Assembly: GCA_036417435.1 (NCBI GenBank) | Contig: CM070899.1 | Location: 3,043,001 to 3,107,000, forward strand | DNA length: 64,000 nucleotides | Direction of reading: 5' to 3' | DNA from: Inia geoffrensis | Taxonomy: Eukaryota > Chordata > Mammalia > Artiodactyla > Iniidae | Shown: one piece after another, positions 32,081 to 42,890 of the stretch | Layout of the letters: every line of letters starts with the position of its first letter | Position numbering within the stretch: the stretch's first letter is position 1 | Notes under the pieces: generated by a model | Told to the model about the DNA's origin: nothing | Databases searched by the model: none | Seen by the model: the letters and a program-made list of their open reading frames with translations, nothing else | Program-made: the position numbers and the translations under genes

Positions 32081-32489
32081 AGGGCACTATTCCACTGCCA
32101 CTGAGGTTCCAGAGCTACGCAGATTCTCAATCCATTCTTGTAACTTGATTTGTTCCCTCTGGAAGATTTTGGGATCCTCTCTATTCTCAACATGCTGAAA
32201 TCTCATTAACTTATTTTTTTTTAATTCACTGTGCTGGGCACTTGATGGATCTGTTCAATCTAGAGATTTACGACCTTCAGTTCTGGAAAAATTTTAAGTG
32301 CTGATTTAATCACTGTACCCTTTCAATTTTCTTTTTTCCCCTCTCTCTAGTAATTCAGATGTTGGCTCTCCTGAATTGATCCATTAAGTGTGATATACTC
32401 CTTTATTTTGCTTCTGTATTTATCATTAATTATTAACAAATGTCACAACTGCTTTAATTATCTCTTTCTCTTGGTGTGGCCTCTCTCTC

Positions 32490-32495
<6 letters not shown>

Positions 32496-32533
<38 letters not shown>
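32496..32533. repeat. (CA)n microsatellite
   Basis: About 19 CA units without interruption. Confidence 0.95.
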
Positions 32534-32535
<2 letters not shown>

Positions 32536-32867
32536 TAAATGCAGACGTCATAACGCATCCTTTGGTATGCTTCTCCTAGGAATAAGATGTTCTCCTACAT
32601 TACCTCAGTACCATTATCACACTTAAAGAAAATTAACACTAATTCATTATCACTTAATATACAGTCCATATTAACATTTCCACACTTCTTCCTCTCACCT
32701 CAAACAATATTTTTCAATCAATGATCCAATCAAGGCTCAGGCGCTGCCCATTCTCTTTTTCATCTGTCTCTGCCTAATACTTCCTGGAAGATTTTTTCAG
32801 TTTCCCATTGAAAATTTTCCAAGAGCTCTTTCTTACTCTCTGAACGGTTCCCTATTTTGTATAATCC

Positions 32868-32998
32868 CTTTTTTTTGGGGGGGGGGGGGGGCGGTGCTGA
32901 ACAGTATGAAGGATCTCAGTTCCCCGACCAGGGATCGAACCCGCACCCCCTGCGGTGGAAGTATGGAGTCCTAACTACTGGACCACCAGGGAAGTCCC
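32868..32998 (-). mobile_element. Short-type SINE, antisense, tail partly converted to poly-G
   Basis: GGACCACCAGGGAAGTCCC at right. The left T tail is followed by a run of about 16 G. Duplication TGTATAATCC at 32858-32867 and 32999-33008. Confidence 0.93.
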
Positions 32999-33309
32999 TG
33001 TATAATCCTATTTTTGCATCATGAATTTAACGTGTTCTTTAGTTCTTTAAGCTTTCTGGTTTTGAAGTTTGAACTTCCCTTCTGCAACTTACATTTTCTT
33101 TCTTCATTCAGTTTCTTTTTATCTGTTTGCATGAGACTGTTAGAGGCTTTCTTCACGTTTACGATCATCCTTGACTGTTCGGTCATAGGAAGTCCTAACT
33201 AAAAAGTAGGTTTTAATTTCATGTGCACAGATGAGGCTTCTTAGTAGCAAGGCTTCCCTGCAGGGTGATCAGACAGGGATCTAACTGTTTCACTAAGACC
33301 CATGGTGGA

Positions 33310-33800
33310 CTGTATTCTCTAAAGCTGACCACATTATCTCCTACCTCACGTGATCTTCTTACGTTGTGACCAACTGTAACTCTTGCCTTCAAGAGGTGAG
33401 GTCTATGCTCCCTCCCCCTTGAACTTGGGCAAGTTTATAACTACAGCAGAAATGACATGAAATGCCTTCCAAGACTACATCATAGAGATGAAACAGGCTC
33501 TGCCTGTTTCTCCTGAGACACATACCTTTGGAAAGTATGTGTCTGTGTAAGCAATCCGAGTGCTTGAAGCAGGGGCACAAACTAGTCCACACGCAGAGAT
33601 CTCGTGGAGAGGCCGTGAGACTACATCAGAGACAGGCACCCAGCCACGGCCCCGCCACAGACCCAGACTCGCCTGCCTGTGCCCACGACTCTTCCAGCTC
33701 CACCAACTGACTGCAACCACAGAAATTACCTGAGCCAGAATCAGAATCGTCCAGCAAAGCTCCCCCAAATTCCTGACCCATAGAAACCAGTCAAGTATTC
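33310..33800 (+). mobile_element. MLT1-type (ERVL-MaLR) LTR
   Basis: Ordered landmarks: CCTTCAAGAGGTGAGGTCTATGCTCCC, CAGAAATGACATG, CTCGTGGAGAGGCCGTGAGACTACAT, then CCAGAATCAG and AAATTCCTGACCC. Old solitary LTR with no internal genes. Confidence 0.8.
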
Positions 33801-33831
33801 AGTCATTTAATTTGGGGGGGCGGGGTGTGAT

Positions 33832-34063
33832 TTTTTTTTTTTTAATTTTTTTTTTTTTTTTTTTTTTTTTTTGCAGTATGCAGGCCTCTCACTGCTGTGG
33901 CCTCTCCTGCCGCGGGTCACAGGCTCCGGACGCGCAGGCTCAGCGGCCACGGCTCACGGGCCCAGCCGCTCCGCGGCACACGGGACCCTCCTGGACGGGG
34001 GCACAAACCCGCGTCCTCTGCCTCAGCAGGCGGACTCTCAACCACTGCGCCACCAGGGAAGCC
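33832..34063 (-). mobile_element. Middle-type SINE, antisense
   Basis: Long T tail then GCAGTATGCAGGCCTCTCAC; ends CCACTGCGCCACCAGGGAAGCCC. Flanking duplication blurred by G and T runs. Confidence 0.94.
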
Positions 34064-34069
34064 CGGGGC

Positions 34070-34528
34070 GGGGGGAGTAATTTTTTAGGCAGGAAAAGTA
34101 AGTGAAACAGATCTTGGCACCTGGAAGTGAGAGGCCACTGCAACCAAAACCTAGAACATGTGGTAGTGGCTTTGAGACGGGGTGGCAGGTGGAGGCTGGG
34201 AGGCCTTGGGGAGACTGCTACTGAAAGCCTGAAGGGCCTCGACCAGGAGGCTATTGGTAAAGGCTTAGTGGAAAGTAAGAAAAATATTACTATACATTGG
34301 AGAAAAGGGGACCTGTTATGCGGTGGTGTGAAATGCAGCCTGTAGTCATGTGGAATCTTTTATCTGATCAGCTCAGTGACCTTTTAAAGGAGATTCCCAG
34401 GCATAACATGTGAAAGCGCCACCCCACTGCTTCACGGTGCCTGTGATAACATGAGGGGTGGGGATGCTGAGGAAAACCAACTGTTAAAAGTAAGGGGTCA
34501 GAACTTGCTGGGTTCAAAAACAAAGCTA
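34070..34528. other. Unassigned intron sequence
   Basis: G-rich in places (GGTGGCAGGTGGAGGCTGGG). No gene recognised. Parts may be old repeat. Confidence 0.4.
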
Positions 34529-34530
34529 AT

Positions 34531-34663
34531 GGGAGTTCCCTGGGGGGCTAATGGTTAGGATCCAGCACTTCAACTGCAGAGGCCGGGGTTCGAGCCCTGG
34601 TTGGGGAACCATCCCGCACGCTGAGGAGTGCAGTCAGAATGCAAAAAAATAAAAAAATAAAAA
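34531..34663 (+). mobile_element. Short-type SINE
   Basis: GGGAGTTCCCTGGGGGGCTA head, GGTTCGAGCCC B box, A/AAAT tail. Loose duplication ACAAAGCTAATG / ATAAAGCCACTG. Confidence 0.88.
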
Positions 34664-34945
34664 ATAAAGCCACTGCTTATCCCTAGCCTCTCCTGAAGGC
34701 AAAATGATTCTCAAAATAGGAAATGGCTACAGCAGGGAAGACTGAATCCAGGCTATGGTTGAAAAACTTTTTTAAATACCTCAGAAAGATCCAAGAAGGT
34801 TCCAAATTGGCATTTTAAACAGACCAAGGGTCTTCTAAAAATCTTAAGGGCTGCCTCTAAAGAGCCTCTCCATTAAAACAGTGGAGCTCCTCAGACTGCT
34901 AGCAGAGGCCGTCCCGCAGCAGACTTACAAGGAGTCGGAGGAAGT
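34664..34945. other. Unassigned intron sequence
   Basis: No repeat or gene recognised. Confidence 0.4.
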
Positions 34946-35210
34946 GAAGGACCTAAGAGTGTGGCTGGGGAGATGGGCTGTGGGAATGGGGAGTTAGTGT
35001 CTGCCGGTTATGGAGTTTCAGTTTTACTCTATAGATGAAAAACATTCTGGAGGTGGATTTCTGCTGATGGCTGCACAACATTATGAATGTGTTTAATACC
35101 ACTGAACTGTTCACTTGAAAATGGTTAAGATGGAACAACAAGGTCCTACTGTATAGCACAGGGAGCTATATCCAATCTCCTGGGATAAACCATAATGGAA
35201 AAGAATATTA

Positions 35211-35546
35211 GGAGCTTCCCTGGTGGCGCAGTGGTTAAGAATCCGCCTGCAAATGCAGGGGACATAGGTTCGAGCCCTGGTCTGGGAAGATCCCACATGT
35301 TGCGGAGCAACTAAGCCCGTGCGCCACAGCTAGTGAGCCTGTGCTCTAGAGGCCGCGAGCCACAACTACTGAGCCCGTGTGCCACAACTACTGAAGCCCA
35401 CGCACCTAGAGCCTCTGCTCCACAAGAAGAGAAGCCACTGCAGTGAGAAGCCCGCGCACCGCAACGAGAGTAGCCCCTGTTCACCACAACTAGAGAAAGC
35501 CCACGCACAGCAACGAAGACCTGATGCAGCCAAAAATTTTTAAAGT
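35211..35546 (+). mobile_element. Long-type SINE, first insertion at a reused site
   Basis: Flanked by AAAAGAATATTA at 35199-35210 and 35547-35558. Confidence 0.94.
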
Positions 35547-35558
35547 AAAAGAATATTA

Positions 35559-35755
35559 AGGGCTTCCCTGGTGGCGCAGTGGTTGGGAGTCCTCCTGCCA
35601 ATGCAGGGGACACGGGTTCGTGCCCCGGTCCGGGAGGATCCCACGTGCCACGGAGCAGCTGGGCCTGTGAGCCATGGCCACTGGGCCTGCGCGTCCGGAG
35701 CCTGTCCTCCGCAGCAGGAGAGGCCACGGCAGTGAGGGGCCCGTGTACCGCAAAA
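35559..35755 (+). mobile_element. Middle-type SINE, second insertion at the same site
   Basis: Flanked by AAAAGAATATTA at 35547-35558 and 35756-35767. It entered the right-hand duplication of the preceding SINE. Confidence 0.94.
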
Positions 35756-35915
35756 AAAAGAATATTAAAAAAAGAATGTATGTGTATAAAACTGAGTCAC
35801 TGTGCTGTACAGCAGAGATTGCCACAACACTGTAAATCAACTACACTTCAAGTAAAAAAGTGGTTAAGATGGTAAATTTTATGTTATGTGTATTTTAACA
35901 CAGGTTTAAAAAATC

Positions 35916-36350
35916 AGACATGACTTATGGAAAAGGATAACTCAGAAAGCAAAACAACTCTCACCGTAGAGCCAAGAGCCTTGGAGAACCATTCCCGGAT
36001 AAGAGAAATGAGTCCTAATCAAGGACTGGCAACCTGTGTCTGGCTGGATTTCAGAAAAGCTTTGGACCAGTGACTGTTATGCCTGCTTTCTCCTTTTCTG
36101 AACAGATGCGTCTACAGCAATTATCTAAGTCTGACCCACCATATTAAGTTGGAGAGAATGGCAGTTTACTTGTCTCTTAAGTTCACGTGTGTCCAGATCC
36201 AGAACCATGCCTGAGGAAACTCATCTGGCCACAGCTGGGCCTGATTTAGATGACGAGATCCTGAACTTGGGGCTAATGCCATACCTGCAAGAGAGCTGGG
36301 GGAGGGCATGAATATAATTTGCATGTAATAGGAACATCTTATAACTAAAG
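35916..36350. other. Unassigned intron sequence
   Basis: Nothing recognised. Confidence 0.4.
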
Positions 36351-36354
36351 GGTG

Positions 36355-36780
36355 AACTGTGGTAAATCATATTTTCCAAAGATGGCCACAACATCATCCT
36401 ACACCTTCTCCTCATAATCAGACTTTGACTCAACTTCTCAAGAGATGGAACCTATGCTGCCTCCCTTTGAAGCTGAACAGACGTGTGACTATGGCAGAAA
36501 TGATGCTGTGGCTCCTGAGGCTAGGTCATAAAGGCCGTATGACTTACACTCCGTTCTCCCGCTATGTGCCCATGCTAAGACCACATGAAGAGAAAAGGTG
36601 CTTGGCCAGCCCAAGCTGCTTCAGCACGCCTGCAGACTTGTGTGCAGCCACCATGTGACCACAACCTAAAGAGAAATCCAAGCCAAAACTGCCCACCTGA
36701 GCCCTTCCTAAATCCTGACCACCAGAAACTGTGAGAGATAATAAAATGACTGCTGCTGTTTTCAGGCAATCGTCATGAAA
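36355..36780 (+). mobile_element. MLT1-type LTR
   Basis: CCAAAGATGGCCACAACATC, TCAAGAGATGGAACCTATGC, GTGACTATGGCAGAAATGATG, GACCACATGAAGAGAAAAGG and ACTGTGAGAGATAATAAA in the order expected of MLT1. Confidence 0.88.
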
Positions 36781-37590
36781 ACAGTAATGCAAATAGTTAA
36801 CTGGAATACAGACAGTGTGACAACTGTCAGATGCCGCAGACCTTTACATCTGGGCCAGTTTCTCTCCAAGAAGAATCTTCTAATCTGCTGCAAGAATTCT
36901 GGGATGCTCTGAGGTTCTCACCATTCAGCAGGCAAACTTTCATTTAACCTACGCACCTACCACCCTCCCATATCTAGGCATCCATCCTCCGCCCCTCAAA
37001 TCCAGCGTCCCTTTGGTTCAAACTCTACGAAGAGTAAATCTGTCCTCTGCTGGGACAGGAAAGAGGCAGTTGCTGGGCTGCGGGAGCGAAGCCAGACTCT
37101 AGAGGGCTTCCTACAGACTTCTGGTCAGCCCTGCGGTTGAGCCCGGCCCACACCGCACTTCAGGCTTTGGAGACACCTGGTGCTTCTATTCCCCAGGCCC
37201 TTCGGAGGTTCTGCAGCAGCAACCTGCTTGCTTCCCTACTGGCGTCACTACCTCTCCCTCTGGTTCAGCTTTCTCAGTTCTGCCAAGGTAATATTTTACA
37301 TTAACCTATTTTTCAGTTTCCAAAACATTAGTGATATCTCCATACTGCTCTACTGTTTATAGTACCCCATTACTCAAGGCATCAAAACTCAGTCTTTTTA
37401 CCTCCCTGCCTTTTTGCCAGCCCTATATGCTTTCTTCACATCCCCTCAAATCTAATCTCTTTTCCATTTCTAATGCTTAGCTCAGCCTTCACTCTCACTT
37501 CAATACCACTGTAAAATCTTTTAAATGGCCTTCCTGACTCTCTTCTCCTATACTCCACCCAGTCCTTCCTGTAACGTCTCAGAATACTTT
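36781..37590. other. Unassigned, relatively GC-rich intron sequence
   Basis: The 37000-37290 part is GC-richer than its surroundings and may be an unlisted LTR. The 37430-37600 part has L2-like wording (AAATCTTTTAAATGGCCTTCC). Confidence 0.4.
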
Positions 37591-37659
37591 TCTGGCTCAT
37601 ATTATGCTAGCACATACAAAGTGTTCAGCAAGTTTAACAATTAGTATTATCATTAAATT

Positions 37660-37765
37660 ATCAATCCAAGACTTTAATAAGGATTATCTCTTAATACTCA
37701 TATCAACCCTATGACATAAATATCATCCTAACTTAACAAAGAAAGTAATTCAACAATTACCTATG
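37660..37765 (+). mobile_element. MIR-type fragment
   Basis: ATCAACCCTATGACATAAATATCATCC is MIR-like, strongly diverged. Confidence 0.5.
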
Positions 37766-38450
37766 GAATTGAACTGTCCCTCATTTTCCTCTTTCCAAAT
37801 AATCTCAATAATCTTACCCAAGCTCTAAAATTTTATTCTCTACAATTCAAAAGTAAGAAACTGGAGGCACTACATACAACTTACACTAAACACAGATTTT
37901 CAAGATCACAGACACATGCTAATATTGGCATTTAACAAAGAAGTTTATTCCTTCTAGTTGACTCCTTCTATTCCTGCTTATTCCTTCTCTTAGATCATGA
38001 AACTAAAAGGACACTGGGCCAAGATATAGCTGGGGCAGGAGTGGAGGAAAGGGGGTAAAAACTAAACACACCCAAAAGGAATGGAGTCACAATTATATTA
38101 TAATCCCTATGTTAACCACCCTCATCCCCAAATACTGGACCTTATCCAATCACAAGGGAGATTCCCCCAAATGTTCCCAGCATGATATCCAGAAATATAA
38201 GATTACCTTCATAAATATTCAGATGCAACGCTGCTCCAATCCTCAACGTGACTTCTCTACAAAGAGAAGTCTGAGTCACAGCTACACAAATTCAAAGCCA
38301 ATAAATGAGGATACAACCACCTTTGTAAACCAGCCTTCATACTACGTTTGACACACTAGCAAATCCCATAGGAACTATATTTGATACAGGGGGATAAAGC
38401 AGAAATAAAACATGGCCCCCACTTTCTTGGAGCATATAATCTAGTGGGCA
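37766..38450. other. Unassigned intron sequence
   Basis: No repeat or gene recognised. Confidence 0.45.
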
Positions 38451-38454
38451 AGAA

Positions 38455-38630
38455 ATATTAAACCTTGTGCAAGTTATTTAACTTCTCTAAGCCTTAGAGA
38501 AGGTTTCCATATCTGTAAAACGGAGTGAATAATAACTACTTCCTAGGTTATCCTGTAATGCACTGATCACAGTGGCTGGCACACAAAACGTATAAATGTT
38601 ACCTATTATCTATTACTACTGAATAACTAC
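38455..38630 (-). mobile_element. MIR SINE, antisense
   Basis: GTGCAAGTTATTTAACTTCTC, CATATCTGTAAAACGGAGTG and GTGGCTGGCACACAAAACGT. Confidence 0.88.
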
Positions 38631-38980
38631 TCAAATAATTCTTTAAATTATAATCAGACAAGGAGCTAGTGAGTATGGTGGCCTCTGGGGAACTGTGTGA
38701 CTTAAGAGGACATAGGTAAGAAACCAATTACAATGCACTCTATACCTTTTTCAAATTTCGTTGTTTTATACCAATGACACATTACCTATTAAAAATTTTT
38801 AATTAAAAAAAATGAAAACTTCAGCCAAAATAAGAGACAGGTATCTTAATCTCCACAAGGTCTCCTTCATTAGTCCACCGAGTCTGAGAGTCAGAAGGAC
38901 TACCTAAAATACCTGTCGTCATTCTGGGATTTGCTATATATTCTAGGATGGATCGGGTGGTCCACATCTAGTCCCTACAC
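38631..38980. other. Unassigned intron sequence
   Basis: Nothing recognised. Confidence 0.4.
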
Positions 38981-38999
38981 ATCTGAATACCGACCTTTT

Positions 39000-39209
39000 T
39001 TTTTTTTTCTTTTTTGCAGTACGCGGGCCTCTCACTGTTGTGGCCTCTCCCGTTGCGGAGCACAGGCTCCGGGACGCGCAGGCTCAGCGGCCATGGCTCA
39101 TGGGCCCAGCCGCTCCGCGGCATGTGGGATCCTCCCGGACCAGGGCACGAACCCACGTCCCCTGCATCAGCAGGCGGACTCTCAACCACTGCGCCACCAG
39201 GGAAGCCCC
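39000..39209 (-). mobile_element. Middle-type SINE, antisense
   Basis: Perfect 17-bp duplication CTGAATACCGACCTTTT at 38983-38999 and 39210-39226. Confidence 0.97.
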
Positions 39210-39226
39210 CTGAATACCGACCTTTT

Positions 39227-39710
39227 AAACCTAAAAGGCCAAGCTTATAGCACACAGTTATCTAATCTTATTCTCTTCAATTTCAAACATTCAACTAATT
39301 AAAAACATGACCTGTCCTTTCCACTCTAAAAGGTTTTACAATTTCACAGTTTTAATTCCAGACTATTCTGTTTCATTACCTTCCCCCACAGAAGGTAAAA
39401 CATCCAAACACTTTTTAATGAGGAAATTTTATTACATTTTGAGCTACATCTGCCTAGCAACAAATTATAAACTTATGTCATCCTACTTATGTTCCCATGG
39501 ATACAGTCATGAACAGTACAGTGGCAGCTCTACAAATCAAGAAAAGAATCCCAAGAGAATCATATTTAAAACTTGGATAGAAAACAATACTATACAGGTA
39601 GGAATAATGTCTAGTACCCTTCCCATTAAAATTCATCTCTCCATTACCTACAAGTCCCAAACAGCCTTCTATTAGAATCTCCCTCCTTAAACCTACCCTC
39701 AACCAGTATT
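39227..39710. other. Unassigned intron sequence
   Basis: Nothing recognised. The 122-residue ORF at 39307 has no recognisable domain. Confidence 0.45.
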
Positions 39711-39726
39711 TCTAAAAACAACTGTT

Positions 39727-39870
39727 GGACTTCCCTGGCAGTCCACTGGTTAAGACTCTGCGCTTCCAATGCAGGGGGTGCAGGTTCAATCCCTGGTTGG
39801 GGAACTAAGATCCCACATGCTGCATGGCACAGCCAAAAAAATAAATAAATAAAAATTTAGAAATAAAATA
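39727..39870 (+). mobile_element. Short-type SINE
   Basis: Perfect duplication AAAACAACTGTT at 39715-39726 and 39871-39882. Confidence 0.95.
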
Positions 39871-39897
39871 AAAACAACTGTTAAGAAGATTTCAGCT

Positions 39898-40245
39898 GGG
39901 ACTTTCCTGGTGGCGCAGTGGTTAAGAATCCGCCTGCCAAACCAAGGTACACGGGTTCGATTCCTGGTCTGGGAAGATCCCAGACGCAGTGGAGCAACTA
40001 AGCCCGTGTGCCACGACTACTGAGCCTGTGCTCTAGAGCCCACAAGCCACAACTACTGAGCCCACGTGCCACAACTACTGAAGCCCGTGCGCCTAGAGCC
40101 CGTGCTCCACAACAAGAGAAGCCACCGCAATGAGAAGCCTACATACCTCAACGAAGAGTAGCCTCGCTCTCCACAACTAGAGAAAGCCCGCACACAGCAA
40201 CGAAGACCCAACACAGCCAAAAATAAATAAGTAAACAAATTTATT
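39898..40245 (+). mobile_element. Long-type SINE
   Basis: GGGACTTTCCTGGTGGCGCA head, three ACAACTACTGA-type units, GACCCAACACAGCC tail. No clear duplication. Confidence 0.92.
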
Positions 40246-40267
40246 TTTTTTTAAAAAGGCAAGTTCC

Positions 40268-40472
40268 GGGGCTTCCCTGGTGGCGCAGTGGTTGAGAGTC
40301 CGCCTGCTGACGCAGGGGACACGGGTTCGTGCCCCGGTCCAGGAGGATCCCACGTGCCACAGAGCGGCTGGGCCTGTGAGCCATGGCCACTGAGCCTGCA
40401 TGTCAGGAGCCTGTGCTCCGCAACGGGAGAGGCCACAACAGCGAGAGGCCCGTGTACCACAAACAAACAAAA
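40268..40472 (+). mobile_element. Middle-type SINE
   Basis: Duplication AAAAAGGCAAGTTCC / AAAAAGGCAAATTCC at 40253-40267 and 40473-40487. Tail begins CAAACAAACAA. Confidence 0.95.
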
Positions 40473-40831
40473 AAAAAGGCAAATTCCTTTAACATATAGA
40501 AAGTCATCATAAATCAATCAGAAAGTAAAATGGGCAAAGGTCACAAACTGCACACAGAAAGAAAAAACCAAATGGTCCATAAATATATGAAAAGTTAAGT
40601 TCACTAGTTAAAAGGACAATTACTCTTAAAATAAGGACACTTTCAAAATCTACAGGGAAAACAGCCTTTGCAGAAGGCAATTTGGAAGTTTAAATCTAAA
40701 TTTTGATCCAACTGTTCCACTTCTAGGAATTTATTGTACAGAAAAGTTAACCCAAGTGAACGGAGATTATATGTAGCAAGACGATCATGCAGAATTTGTT
40801 GTAATAGAGAATATTAGAAACAAGAAAATGT

Positions 40832-41379
40832 GGTACATATATACAATGGAATATTACTCAGCCATAAAAAGGAACGAAATTGGGTCATCTGTAGTAACGT
40901 GGATGAACCCAGAGTCTGCCATACAGAGTGAAGTAAGTCAGAAAGAGAAAAACAAATATCGCACGTTACTGCATATATATGTAATCTAGAAAAATTGTAC
41001 AAATGAACCTATTTGCAGGGCAGGAAAAGAGACGGAGACATAGTGAATGGACTTGTGGACACAGTGGGGGAAGGGGAGGGTGGGACGAATGAAGAGAGTA
41101 GCATGGACATATGCACACTACCATGTGTAAAACAGATAGCTAGTGGGAAGCTGCAACCTAGAAAAGGGAGCTCAGCTCGGTGCTCTGTGATGACCTAGAC
41201 GGGTGGGATGGGGGCGGTGGGGGTGGGGGGTGAGGGTGGGAGGGAGGCTCAAGAGGGAGGGGATATGAGGATATATGTATACATATAGCTGATTCACTTT
41301 GTTCAACAGCAGAAACTAACACAACATTGTAAAGCAATTTTACTCCAATTAAAAAAATAATTAAAAAAAAATTTTTTAA
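40832..41379 (+). mobile_element. Younger 5'-truncated LINE-1
   Basis: Duplication AAGAAAATGT at 40822-40831 and 41380-41389. Contains ATGGAATATTACTCAGCCAT, a G-rich tract and the end GCTGATTCACTTTGTTCAAC to TACTCCAATTAAAA. Confidence 0.92.
41195..41265 (+). other. G-rich tract of LINE-1 3' UTR (G-quadruplex-capable)
   Basis: Many GGG-or-longer runs within 70 bases (GGTGGGATGGGGGCGGTGGG and beyond). Such tracts are a known part of LINE-1 3' UTRs. Confidence 0.75.
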
Positions 41380-42274
41380 AAGAAAATGTCTATCAATAGG
41401 GTCAAATCATGATTAAATCCATACAAACACTCTACACAATCATTATGAAGAAAAGTAGCTGCTCATTTTTACATATGAATATATACAGTCTAATAAATAT
41501 ATGTTGCTTCAGTATTTCTCCATATAGGAGATTTTAGAAGTTTAAATGGAGGAAAATTTTAAAGTTTGCATGAGAAAAACCAGGAGAAATGGGAAAGGGA
41601 AGGAGGACCTAGAAATTATAAACAATAGAAGCACACGCAAAAAAACCCACAGATTTTACTAAAAAAAAACAAAAAAAAAAAGAAAGAAAACCTCTAAATA
41701 TTTCAAAGGCAAGCAATCTGAGAACACATATTTGCAGCAGGTGACTAAGTGTTAACATCTCAAAATGATAAGAAAACCATAAAAAACCCTATGTAATGAG
41801 AAAAGGACATAAGGACAATTCACAAAAGAGTACGCAGAAAATGTTCCACCTCTGGAAGCTGGAAAAATTTTTATTAAACAAGGCAATCTTTTGCGTATTA
41901 ATATGCAATTAATTTCATCTATTTGCCTAGTGCAAGCAAGAGTATATATAGCAAAACAGACTGCAATATACTGCTGCTATGCACTAGTATGTGCCTTCTG
42001 GAAAGCAATCTGCAATATGTCTAAAGATCTTCAAAATGTTCATACATTTTGACCTAGTAATTTCGCTTTGGGGAATCCACAGAAAGAACCCAAAATACAG
42101 GGAACCATTTTAAATACATGGAGATTCATCTCAAACTGCTTGTAAGAAAAAAAACAATTGTTTTTAAGCCCAAATACTGCCAACAATAAGCAGTGGTATT
42201 CTACTCCGTGGACTGTTATCCAACTATTAAAAGTTTTGAAGGCCACGCACATAAAAACTGTTAACGTCATAACA

Positions 42275-42360
42275 ACACTAATAGTGAACTTATTTCTTCT
42301 CAGGCACTGTTCTAAGCACTTTATGTAAATTAATTCATTTAATAATAGTGTTGGGGAAAT
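42275..42360 (+). mobile_element. MIR/L2-type fragment
   Basis: CAGGCACTGTTCTAAGCACTTTATG then TTAATTCATTTAATAA. Confidence 0.75.
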
Positions 42361-42724
42361 ACTAATGGCATAAAGCTGTGGTTCTTGGGGTTAGTTTTTT
42401 CTTTTGAGTCAGAAACCACTGAGAATTTCATGAGAGCTATCGATGCTGACATTTTCCGCAAAAAAAGCACAACATTTTGCACACAACTTCAGAGGGTTCC
42501 TAGGTCCCAGGTTAAAAACCCTGTATGGTCAGCATGTTTACAACAGTGTAAGAAACAAGCGTATGGAAGATGCGAGGCAATATAGCCAAATGGAACCACT
42601 TTTCCTAGGGATGTGGATCTATGAAAGTACGGACAGTGTCTAGCTGGGAAGGATCTTTGTGTAAGTAACCAAAATGGGGCGGGGGGGGGGGGGGGCAAGT
42701 AGGTCGGTGGGTGAGCCACGAGAA
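42361..42724. other. Unassigned intron with poly-G run
   Basis: A run of about 17 G lies at 42678-42696. Nothing else recognised. Confidence 0.45.
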
Positions 42725-42890
42725 TTTTTAAGTCAAACAAACCTGAGCTCAAATCCAAGCTTTGAGAATTACTATGTAACACTGGCAGGTCAGTCTTAGT
42801 TCCTTCCTGTGTAAAAGGCCAGTGTTCTTCACAAGACTGCTATAAACGTGCATATAAAAGGTGTTCTATAAATGATAATCCTCTCCCTAG
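42725..42890 (-). mobile_element. MIR SINE, antisense
   Basis: AACCTGAGCTCAAATCCAAGC, CTGGCAGGTCAGTCTTAGTTCC and AAGGTGTTCTATAAATGATAA. Confidence 0.75.

Larger units (their letters stand above)
32150..33260 (+). mobile_element. Old, unassigned interspersed repeat
   Basis: TTCAATCTAGAGATTTACGACCTTCAG, TAATTCAGATGTTGGCTCTCC and CCAAGAGCTCTTTCTTACTCTCTG recall an old LINE-type repeat. Interrupted by a CA repeat and a SINE. Confidence 0.5.
35134..35860 (+). mobile_element. Younger 5'-truncated LINE-1 holding two SINEs
   Basis: Target duplication TGGTTAAGATGG at 35122-35133 and 35861-35872. Body has GGTCCTACTGTATAGCACAGG and the end CACTGTGCTGTACAGCAGAG to CACTTCAAGTAAAAAAG. Confidence 0.9.
34950..35915 (+). 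mobile_element. Old LINE-1 3' UTR, split by a younger LINE-1
   Basis: TGGCTGCACAACATTATGAATGTG and ACTGTTCACTTGAAAATGG on the left, then AAATTTTATGTTATGTGTATTTTA at 35873 after the insertion. Confidence 0.82.
40488..42270 (+). mobile_element. Old LINE-1 3' region, split by a younger LINE-1
   Basis: GATCCAACTGTTCCACTTCTAGG on the left and GTCTATCAATAGGGTCAAATCATG after the insertion at 41390. The right limit is uncertain; LINE-1-like wording persists to about 42240. Confidence 0.7.

Noticed and set aside
33310..33800. Possible endogenous retroviral genes near the MLT1 LTRs
   Set aside because: Only solitary LTR sequence is visible; no gag, pol or env-like frame adjoins any of the three.
42385..42643. 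Two overlapping short ORFs near 42385-42643
   Set aside because: Overlap in different frames, with no family resemblance; chance frames.
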